Origin: an uncultured bacterium
Lineage (GTDB): Bacteria > Bacillota > Clostridia > Oscillospirales > Ruminococcaceae
Direction: 5' to 3'
Assembly (NCBI GenBank): GCA_905215595.1
Contig: CAJMQZ010000031.1
Location: 1 to 19,808 of the forward strand
Length of the DNA: 19,808 bases
Position numbers and translations under genes: made by a program. Shown piece after piece: positions 15,001 through 19,808 of the stretch (position 1 is its first letter; every line of letters starts with the position of its first letter). Under the pieces are notes generated by a model. That model was not told the DNA's origin. It saw only the letters and a program-made list of their open reading frames with translations, and made no database searches.

Positions 15001-16142
15001 AAGGCGCTGATGACGTAGTTCTTGTCCGGGGTGAACACCACCTTGAAGGTGGTGTCGCGGGTCACGGTATAGCTGCGGGTCAGGGTCTCACCGGCCTTGA
15101 CGGCAAGGTTTTTGTCCACAAGCTTGCCGTTGGCGTACACCTTGGCGGTGCCGTCTGCATTTGCCTTGAAAGCCAGCGCATAGCTGCTGCCGGTGCAGGT
15201 GGAGGGGCTGGTGATCTGATACACCGGGGCAATGTAGCTGGTGGGCTGCAGCGTCCACTCCGAAGCATTCCATGCACTGGTGGTGTAGGTGATGTTGGAG
15301 AAGGTCACGTTCATGCCGCGGGCAGCTGCAAAGCCCAGATACGCCTTGTTGGCCTCCTGCACGGTCATGGGGTCGTCCAGCTCAGCGTACTTGGAAATGC
15401 TGGTGGCGGTGCTGCTCTTTGCCGGGATGTACAGGGTAGAAGAGCCAATCACCGCGCCGGTGGTGCCGTCCGCATTGATGGTATACTGGGTGGCAACGTA
15501 GCTGTTGCTGGTTTTGGCCAGACTGACGCGGTAGGTATCGCCCTGCTTGATGGTCTGGCTGCTGAAAGCAGTGCGGGTGGCCTTGACCTCGTTGGAGGCG
15601 GCGGTCTCGTTGGAGATGATGCCGGTGTAGCTGCGCACACCCACGGCGTCCTTGATCTCTACGCCGTCCAGCGGGAGCTTGGTACCGGCGACCGAGATCT
15701 GGTTAGAGAAGTAGCTGCCGGAGCCGCTCAGGCTGTCGCGCAGCATCAGCGCAAAGCCCTCCTGTCCGTCCGGGGCGGGGTTGATATAGTCGATGGTTAC
15801 ATCGGCTTGCAGATAAAAGTTTTCCTTGGTGGGGTCGATGGTGGTGTAGTAGAAGGAAAGACCGTCAGCAGGGGAGTCGGCAACGAACTTGCCGCCCTTC
15901 TTGTTGATGGTGCCGTCCTCCTTCACGGTGCAGGCGTTCAGGGTGACTTTGCTGTGGATGTCTGCACCCTCTGCAAGGGTGTTGACGTTTGCTGCGGAGG
16001 AGGTGCCGAAGGCATTGAATTGCCAGCCGTTTGCAGAGGTGCTGTCCTCTGCAAATGCAGCCAGCGGCGTCATGCCCAGCAGCAGCGCACCTGCCAGCAG
16101 CCCGGCGACAGTGCGCCGGATGGGTTGCTTTGCTTTTCTCAT
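12090..16142 (-). CDS. Secreted multidomain pectinase: PL9-type pectate lyase plus CE12-type acetylesterase
   Basis: A 1350-residue exported protein. Signal peptide 1-31 (cleavage after PLAAFA). Residues 40-290 form a beta-rich module, then a small beta domain (about 310-385). A right-handed beta-helix of PL9 type spans about 405-740. Asp571, Asp595, Asp596 and Asp599 match, with identical spacing, the calcium ligands I recall for Dickeya Pel9A, and Lys668 in GNGNGFKMGG is the likely catalytic base. A SGNH esterase domain like CE12 rhamnogalacturonan acetylesterases spans about 838-1080: Ser845 in VVGDSTV, Gly880, Asn921 in GFGHND and the DLTHTN pair Asp1059/His1062. The last module (1120-1330) resembles the first. 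No LPXTG motif or dockerin is visible. The start has AAAAGGAG 7 bases upstream. It would cleave polygalacturonate and deacetylate pectin outside the cell. It stands alone, with no transporter or regulator beside it. Confidence 0.88.
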   Translation of the reverse strand: MRKAKQPIRRTVAGLLAGALLLGMTPLAAFAEDSTSANGWQFNAFGTSSAANVNTLAEGADIHSKVTLNACTVKEDGTINKKGGKFVADSPADGLSFYYTTIDPTKENFYLQADVTIDYINPAPDGQEGFALMLRDSLSGSGSYFSNQISVAGTKLPLDGVEIKDAVGVRSYTGIISNETAASNEVKATRTAFSSQTIKQGDTYRVSLAKTSNSYVATQYTINADGTTGAVIGSSTLYIPAKSSTATSISKYAELDDPMTVQEANKAYLGFAAARGMNVTFSNITYTTSAWNASEWTLQPTSYIAPVYQITSPSTCTGSSYALAFKANADGTAKVYANGKLVDKNLAVKAGETLTRSYTVTRDTTFKVVFTPDKNYVISAFEKLSSYKAATIEKKVSLRALGANGVIVVTPDGSAAHNGTSAADAVDLQTALNYAAAGQTIQLAGGTYALTGELKVERGRDGTAEASITLTTADGSYATLDFGGVGTGFSVWGNYWNISKLNVTNTKDGFKGMQLAGSHCVLEQMNFYNNGNTGLQVSGLSTDNKALWPSYNTIRNCTSMNNADRAMEDADGFAAKLTTGEGNVFDGCIAAYNADDGWDLFAKAATGSIGAVTIQNCVAYKNGYLMLAAEPVKKQPLQFPTVTCDANGNLSFGNVATTVEAGNGNGFKMGGTNLPGNHKLLNSISYDNAAKGIDSNSCPDVKVYNSTSYNNEGYNVALYTGNKSAVTDYVADDVLSFRKGTDGKEQLALQSQSSTAVYGPDNFYWDAETQTSHNKSTNTVTVKESWFQSLDTSVAPTRNADGSIDMHGLLLLTAEGLAATDAGARGAVWGQAEAPKATFWVVGDSTVSPFNDSYYLPREGYGEELENYFNANVYNLAVSGASSKDFTGMANYTTLLKGSDTVPALGDAAGDKFLLIGFGHNDEKTEPARYTNPNGDYKTEGSFANSLYVNYIQPALERGVIPVVCTPIARLTEANTKASYDSASGHKTTTVTIGDAVYEGGDYAQAIRDMCSELHLICVDLTDATINENIAMGKKAQYTHSFTGAKADKRGKLSPTGLDLTHTNSYGAKLNAWLIAQLTADTPLGAYNRNKAKPTYKQFYGDAANPDYVPSSYAAPTQTSKLWPAFTDANGTVWNGSAFGNVGGDDKISGGDFTAAVDGQNITLGVANNRGKIASTVDGLMMYYVQLPAGTNFTLTAKATVNQLAKNNQVSFGLMARDEMYVDTSISDPMGDYVAVGTRNQGAVNCFGRKSGALYDGPAATAKYSVGDTVDLKLVGTADGFTLTYGDNETASAGFDYALTAVDSDYIYVGFYVARNANVTFSDVQLTTSGVSSGSPLKAAWNRIVSIFPF

Positions 16143-16162
16143 GGATGTTCTCCTTTTCCGTA

Positions 16163-16198
16163 CACGCTGCCGGACACGAGATTGTCCGTACAGGCGTG
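16163..16198 (-). promoter_or_regulatory. Hairpin in the pectinase leader
   Basis: On either strand, CACGC (16163-16167) pairs with GCGTG (16194-16198), TG with CA, and CGGACA (16171-16176) with TGTCCG (16183-16188) around a 6-nt loop. The structure ends 21 bases from the start codon, just upstream of the ribosome site on the minus strand. It could be an operator or mRNA structure. There is no T-run, so it is not a simple terminator. Confidence 0.45.
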
Positions 16199-16663
16199 CA
16201 CAATGTTGTATTCAAGTTAACATGGATTTCACACTTTTACAAGAAATATTTAGCAAAACAAAACAACTTTGGCGTTTGATATAAACTTTTTAAGGCGCTA
16301 TTGGGCAGAATGCCGATAAACAAAGACAAAATAGGGGGGATGACCGTTCTTAACTTGTATACTAGTATATGAATTTGGAAAAATTGGAGCCCTTTACTGC
16401 CCAAACTGCGGCAGACAACGACGGACTGACTGCGGCATTACTCAGAAGGGTATTGTTTTGTGAAATGCCGGGACGAATGCGCAGGCGTACCGGACTTTTT
16501 TGTACCCTCGCGCGCCGGGCAAAAAAGAAATTTCTTTTCATAGTTCTGCGGTGGGTAGGACGAAACTTTGTCAAATGCGTGGAATATTACAGAAAAAATT
16601 GTGAAAGACGACCAATGAATATCCCCTAAACGTGTTGATATTGAGAAAAAAGACGGAGCATTG

Positions 16664-16692
16664 TTTACAAAAGGATTACAGGCTGGTATACT
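16664..16692 (+). promoter_or_regulatory. Predicted sigma-A promoter for the C39-like gene, extended -10
   Basis: TTTACA (16664-16669), a 17-bp spacer and TATACT (16687-16692), with TGG directly before the -10. The predicted start near 16699 gives a leader of about 50 bases to the GTG at 16750. Confidence 0.75.
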
Positions 16693-16749
16693 TTATAGCG
16701 GTAGATCCCTATGAGATCCGCAAAGAAATGAGAAAGGAAATACCGAACC

Positions 16750-17775
16750 GTGAATACCACTGCACCGCACGCCCTGAAAAAAAGATTGCTGACCTTGGCA
16801 CTGAGCCTTGCTTTTTTGCTTACCTGTCTGCCCGCTGCACTGGCAGTAGACTTGAACGTGGACGCAGGTTTCTACTTCAAGCAGAGCCGGGGCGGCACCT
16901 GTACGCTGGCCTCCGCAGCCATGATGCTGCGCCGCCGTGCCTACTTTGACGGGCTGAGCGACTGGACGAACGTGACCGAGAACAGTGTGCGCTCCACAGC
17001 ATGGGCCAACGGTCTTGCACACAGCTTTACATATAAGGAGATGCAGGTGGGCTACGCCACCCTGCCCTCCAGTCTGCAAAGCAAAACGGCGGTGCTGATC
17101 TCCCTGCTGGAGCAGCACCCGGAGGGCATCGTCCTCTACGACCGCACCCAGCCCCATGCGGTGCTGCTGACTGACTACACCAACGGTATTTTCTATTGCT
17201 CCGACCCGGCGGGGAACATCGGCTACGGCCGCATCCCCATTACCAGCTCCAGCGTGTCCATTGCAAGAGCGTCCTGTTACTGGTACGTCACTGCAGATCA
17301 CAACAGCGTGGCGGCACAGGCCGATGGTCTGCGGCTGGAGGGCGTGCGCTACCCGGTGAATATCCGCACCGGCAGCGGCATGGCGCTGACCGGTACGGCT
17401 AACAGCGCTACCGGCACTACCTTGACCAGCGTGCAGGTGGCTGTTCTGGATGCGGCAGACCAGACCGTGCAGAGTGCGGCGGCGCAGGCAAACGCCGCCG
17501 CTTTCTCTCTGAATACGCTGGACAGTCAGATCCGCTTCGGGGAGCTGCCGGAGGGCAGCTACAGCTATATGGTGCTGGTGACCGACTCTACGGGCGAGAG
17601 CCTGTGCTTTGCCTCGGACTTCACGGTGTCCGGCAGCGCAAGCAGCACTCAGACCTACTGGTCGGTCAAGGATGCCGAGGGCACCAAGCTGCAGCAGACG
17701 GTCCAGCAGATGGAGACCACGGTAGAGACCGCCGCCGAGACCACTGTAAGCTGGTTTGCACAGCTGTTCGGCTGA
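16750..17775 (+). CDS. Secreted papain-fold C39-like peptidase family protein
   Basis: A 341-residue exported protein starting at GTG, with AAAGGAAA 9 bases upstream. The signal peptide covers about 1-32 (cleavage after PAALA). Residues 40-185 look like a C39-type papain-fold domain: Cys51 in GGTCTLASAAMML, His136 in PHAVLLTDY and an Asp in YCSDPAGN (Asp152), so the catalytic set seems intact. Residues 190-295 are a beta-rich domain of unknown role (RYPVNIRTGSGMALTG to FASDFTVSG). A Ser/Thr linker and a short helical tail ending VSWFAQLFG follow. There is no ABC transporter nearby, so it is not a bacteriocin-exporter C39 domain. Substrate unknown: it could be a peptidase, an amidase or an inactive binding protein. 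It has its own promoter and terminator. Confidence 0.75.
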   Translation: MNTTAPHALKKRLLTLALSLAFLLTCLPAALAVDLNVDAGFYFKQSRGGTCTLASAAMMLRRRAYFDGLSDWTNVTENSVRSTAWANGLAHSFTYKEMQVGYATLPSSLQSKTAVLISLLEQHPEGIVLYDRTQPHAVLLTDYTNGIFYCSDPAGNIGYGRIPITSSSVSIARASCYWYVTADHNSVAAQADGLRLEGVRYPVNIRTGSGMALTGTANSATGTTLTSVQVAVLDAADQTVQSAAAQANAAAFSLNTLDSQIRFGELPEGSYSYMVLVTDSTGESLCFASDFTVSGSASSTQTYWSVKDAEGTKLQQTVQQMETTVETAAETTVSWFAQLFG

Positions 17776-17783
17776 TAAAAGAA

Positions 17784-17831
17784 ATAAATTTGGGGCTGCT
17801 GCATAAAACAACGTGCAGCAGCCCTATTTAT
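17784..17831 (+). terminator. Terminator after the C39-like gene
   Basis: GGGCTGCTGCA (17793-17803) pairs perfectly with TGCAGCAGCCC (17814-17824), extended by outer ATAAAT/ATTTAT (17784-17789, 17826-17831). The tract after the core stem is TATTTAT rather than a pure T-run, so efficiency may be moderate. It begins 8 bases after the stop codon. Confidence 0.75.
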
Positions 17832-17871
17832 ATCACAATAACAGCCGCTTTTCGTTACGACCCCTTTCCGT

Positions 17872-17913
17872 GAAAAAGTGGTTCAGAACCGCCCGCAGGC
17901 GGTTCTGAACCAC
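17872..17913 (-). terminator. Strong intrinsic terminator for the SpoIID-like gene
   Basis: GTGGTTCAGAACCGCC (17878-17893) pairs perfectly with GGCGGTTCTGAACCAC (17898-17913) around a CGCA loop. On the minus strand the stem is followed by TTTTT (17877-17873). It lies about 80 bases past the stop codon of the minus-strand gene that ends at 17993, and may also back up the convergent C39-like gene. Confidence 0.85.
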
Positions 17914-17992
17914 AAAATTTAAAATGATTTTTCCGCTGAATATGGCCAGAGCAGCGCGGAGGCCATTCAAAATCGTCTTTGTTCCGCGGCTA

Positions 17993-19006
17993 TTACCCCC
18001 GCAGCTCCGTGCCGGGGTAATAGTGCGCCAGAATGGCGCGGTAGTCTGCACCCTGCTCCGCCAGTGCCTTTGCGCCCCACTGGCTCATGCCTACGCCGTG
18101 CCCGTAGCCCCTTGTGGTAAAGGAGAATGTGCCGCTCTGGCAGACCACCGTAAAGCAGGCACTGCGCAGCCCCAGCGCCTTGCGCAGGGCGGTACCCTGC
18201 ACCGTCTGCCCGCAGACCGGCAGGCTGTCCACATAGCCGGAGGGAGTGAGCACCGGTGTGCCGAACCACTGCGCCTGTTGGGAGAGGTCAGCGGCGATGC
18301 CCAGCCGCTCGGCCAGCAGCTGCTGCAATTGGGCGGCGGAAAGGTTCAGGGTGTATTCGTAGTTTTCTGCGGCGGTGTCAGTGCTGCTGTCCACCGGTAC
18401 CAGATAGGGCAGGGCGGTGCCCCAGACATTCTCGCTGGCCTCGGTGCGGCCATTGGACATAGCAAAGTAGCTTGTTCCGGCGGGGGCGTCCCCGTAATAC
18501 AGCACCTGCGTCTGTACCGCATCCACCAGCGCGGAAAGCCGGGCGTAGTTGGCCGCGTAGCCGGTGCCCCAGTAACTGTGCAGCACTGCATCGGTCAAGC
18601 AGCCTTGCCGCCGGGCGGGGTCTGCGGTGAACCATGCGCCGTTTTCCTCGGTGCTGTGATCCCGGCGGTAGAGGGCATAGCTGTGCGCCGCCACTGCCTG
18701 TGCCTTCAGTGCTTCGTCCGGCCAGCTGACCGGCATTTCGGCGGCAACGGCTCCAATCAGGTACTCCCGCAGTGGCAGTGTTGCCGACTGCCCGGTGCTC
18801 TGATCCGTAAAGCAGACGGTATCAGTTGTGTCAGCAGGGGAGGGGGACTGACTGCTGTTTTCTTCCGAAGCGGCAGAGGCAGCTTCGGCTGCGGACGGAG
18901 CAGAACCCTGCGCAAGGGTCATGCGGGCAAGGCGGTAGGCGGCACACGGCAGCACGCAGCCCAGCACCAGCAGAACGGTACACAGCAGCAAAAAGGAACG
19001 TTTCAT
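17993..19006 (-). CDS. SpoIID/LytB-domain peptidoglycan lytic protein
   Basis: Members of this family cut glycan strands as lytic transglycosylases; SpoIID does so on stem-peptide-free strands during spore engulfment. The protein is 337 residues, with an N-terminal membrane anchor or signal (about 4-24) and a Ser/Ala/Glu linker (33-60). The SpoIID domain has LREYLIGAVAAEMP (Glu90 corresponds by motif to the catalytic Glu88 of B. subtilis), ALKAQAVAAHSYAL, SNGRTEASENVWG and the C-terminal GYGHGVGMSQWGA motif. I chose ATG at 19006 rather than the upstream 19030 because GGAGGAGG lies 6 bases before it. It is a single gene with a strong terminator, and no spoIIP, spoIIM or other sporulation gene is beside it. 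If the host is an asporogenous Faecalibacterium, it probably works in growth or division. Confidence 0.9.
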   Translation of the reverse strand: MKRSFLLLCTVLLVLGCVLPCAAYRLARMTLAQGSAPSAAEAASAASEENSSQSPSPADTTDTVCFTDQSTGQSATLPLREYLIGAVAAEMPVSWPDEALKAQAVAAHSYALYRRDHSTEENGAWFTADPARRQGCLTDAVLHSYWGTGYAANYARLSALVDAVQTQVLYYGDAPAGTSYFAMSNGRTEASENVWGTALPYLVPVDSSTDTAAENYEYTLNLSAAQLQQLLAERLGIAADLSQQAQWFGTPVLTPSGYVDSLPVCGQTVQGTALRKALGLRSACFTVVCQSGTFSFTTRGYGHGVGMSQWGAKALAEQGADYRAILAHYYPGTELRG

Positions 19007-19133
19007 ACTAGACCTCCTCCCGGAACGCAAGCTTTGGGTACATCATACGCCCGGCAGCGTGCAAACCGGCGGGAAATGCGCAGGGAAACCCCGGTGTTTT
19101 TGCGCTTTGCGGTGAGAAGTGTACACTTAGCGC

Positions 19134-19162
19134 TTGAATTTACTGCACAAAAGCGATATTAT
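19134..19162 (+). promoter_or_regulatory. Predicted sigma-A promoter for citrate synthase
   Basis: TTGAAT (19134-19139), a 17-bp spacer and TATTAT (19157-19162). Transcription would start near 19169, about 70 bases before the citrate synthase ATG. Confidence 0.75.
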
Positions 19163-19170
19163 AAAAGTAT

Positions 19171-19193
19171 GTCCATCAGAGCGTAGGATGGAC
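19171..19193 (+). promoter_or_regulatory. Small hairpin at the start of the citrate synthase leader
   Basis: GTCCATC (19171-19177) and GATGGAC (19187-19193) form a perfect 7-bp inverted repeat with a 9-base loop, beginning almost exactly at the predicted transcription start. It could be an operator or a 5' stem protecting the mRNA. It could also be chance. Confidence 0.35.
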
Positions 19194-19237
19194 GGGATCG
19201 GAAAGTATAAAAGTAAGAGACGGAAAGGAGCACTCCT

Positions 19238-19808
19238 ATGAACTTTGCACACGCAGAAGTGGCAACGCTGGACCCGACGACCATGCGTACCCTGTGCGAG
19301 GAGTACATCGCAAACAACTACATCGACCCGGAGACCAGCGAGCGGCTGGGAGTCAAGCGCGGCCTGCGCAACCCGGATGGCACCGGCGTGCTGGCCGGCC
19401 TGACCAACGTCTGTGACGTTGTGGGCTACAAAAAAGATCAGGAAGGTCATGTGATCCCCACCCCCGGCAAGCTGATCTACCGGGGCGTCAACATCAACGA
19501 GATCGTGGACGAGGCTTACCGCAACGACCGCTTCGTGTTTGAGGAAGTGATCTGGCTGCTGTTGTTCGGCAGTCTTCCCACCCGGGAGCAGCTGGACGAT
19601 TTCTGCGAGATCCTGGCAGAGTCCCGCGCCCTGCCGGACGGCTTCATGGACACCATGAACGCCCCCTCGCCCAATATCATGAACAAGTTGCAGCGCTGTG
19701 TTCTGGGCCTGTACTCCTACGACGACCGCGCCGAGGATCTGAGCCTTGAGAACATCCTGAACCAGAGCATCAACCTGATCGCCAGCATGCCCACCATGAT
19801 GGTGAACG
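19238..19808 (+). CDS. gltA: Citrate synthase, 5' part
   Basis: Condenses acetyl-CoA with oxaloacetate to citrate, in this setting probably for 2-oxoglutarate and glutamate synthesis. The gene runs off the right edge after 190 codons; citrate synthases of this clostridial type are about 430-460 residues. Recognisable features are RGLRNPDGTGVLAGLTNVCDV, GYKKDQEGHVIPTPGKLIYRGV, the EVIWLLLFGSLPT helix and the AESRALPDGF segment. The catalytic His and Asp residues lie beyond the window. The ATG has AAAGGAG 7 bases upstream and its own promoter at 19134-19162. It diverges from the SpoIID-like gene across a 231-bp spacer. The homology is clear by eye, though the C-terminal half cannot be checked. 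Confidence 0.92.
   Translation, partial: MNFAHAEVATLDPTTMRTLCEEYIANNYIDPETSERLGVKRGLRNPDGTGVLAGLTNVCDVVGYKKDQEGHVIPTPGKLIYRGVNINEIVDEAYRNDRFVFEEVIWLLLFGSLPTREQLDDFCEILAESRALPDGFMDTMNAPSPNIMNKLQRCVLGLYSYDDRAEDLSLENILNQSINLIASMPTMMVN

Larger units (their letters stand above)
16143..16749. other. 607-bp AT-rich divergent spacer with palindromes
   Basis: The spacer separates the minus-strand pectinase from the plus-strand C39-like gene. I see no convincing gene: an 86-codon plus-strand frame at 16369-16629 lacks a ribosome site and a recognisable sequence. It contains a leader hairpin near the pectinase, a 12-bp palindrome TATACTAGTATA (16358-16369), a 16-bp palindrome AAAAGAAATTTCTTTT (16523-16538), a direct repeat ACTGCGGCA (16405-16413 and 16429-16437, 24 bp apart) and one good promoter at 16664-16692. 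A pectinase promoter must also lie here; TTGTAA (minus strand, about 16242-16237) with a weak -10 17 bp later is only a guess. Confidence 0.5.

Noticed and set aside
16369..16629. 86-codon plus-strand frame in the divergent spacer
   Set aside because: No ribosome site before its start, odd basic composition, and its beginning overlaps a palindrome; no support for translation.
17924..19186. 420-codon plus-strand frame opposite the SpoIID-like gene
   Set aside because: Antisense to a protein with intact SpoIID motifs, and it runs through the terminator and the citrate synthase promoter.
1..19808. tRNA, rRNA, CRISPR, insertion sequence or prophage content
   Set aside because: I scanned by eye for tRNA-like cloverleafs, regular short repeats with spacers, transposase and integrase motifs, and saw none. 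A dedicated search could still find a small RNA.

Overview
The window is bacterial chromosomal DNA that most resembles a GC-rich gut Firmicute of the Oscillospiraceae/Ruminococcaceae, probably Faecalibacterium or a close relative. The evidence is a clostridial-style fused PurL, a clostridial citrate synthase, FtsEX with a PcsB/CwlO-like M23 hydrolase, AGGAG-type ribosome binding sites, strong GC bias at third codon positions (which creates many long antisense shadow ORFs), AT-rich spacers, and a short palindromic element of a type I recall from Faecalibacterium-like genomes. The genus is an inference; nothing here is a marker gene.

Layout from left to right. (1) 1-4138: purine synthesis, with the 3' part of purL, then a 133-bp near-palindromic repeat, then purB and a strong terminator. 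(2) 4198-4958: rsuA, a 16S rRNA pseudouridine synthase with its own extended -10 promoter. (3) 5110-11020: an envelope cluster. It holds a PucR/CdaR-type regulator with operator-like repeats around its promoter, ftsE, ftsX, a coiled-coil M23 endopeptidase, a previously unlisted 35-residue membrane miniprotein, and an S41 C-terminal processing protease. (4) 11101-11952: rsmA (ksgA), preceded by a terminator-like hairpin and followed by a bidirectional terminator. (5) 12090-16142, minus strand: a 1350-residue secreted pectin-degrading protein joining a PL9-type pectate lyase to a CE12-type acetylesterase, with a related beta-rich module at each end. (6) 16143-16749: a 607-bp AT-rich divergent spacer with palindromes and one strong promoter. 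(7) 16750-17775: a secreted C39-like papain-fold protein. (8) 17993-19006, minus strand: a SpoIID/LytB-type peptidoglycan lytic protein. (9) 19238-19808: the 5' part of a citrate synthase gene behind a good sigma-A promoter.

How the genes may work together. FtsEX is a known ATP-driven switch for peptidoglycan hydrolases, and the adjacent coiled-coil M23 protein is the obvious partner. The S41 protease next door could process or degrade that hydrolase, and the miniprotein between them is a candidate membrane adaptor. The secreted lyase/esterase would cleave polygalacturonate and remove acetyl groups from pectic polymers outside the cell. I saw no rRNA, tRNA, CRISPR array, insertion sequence or phage gene.
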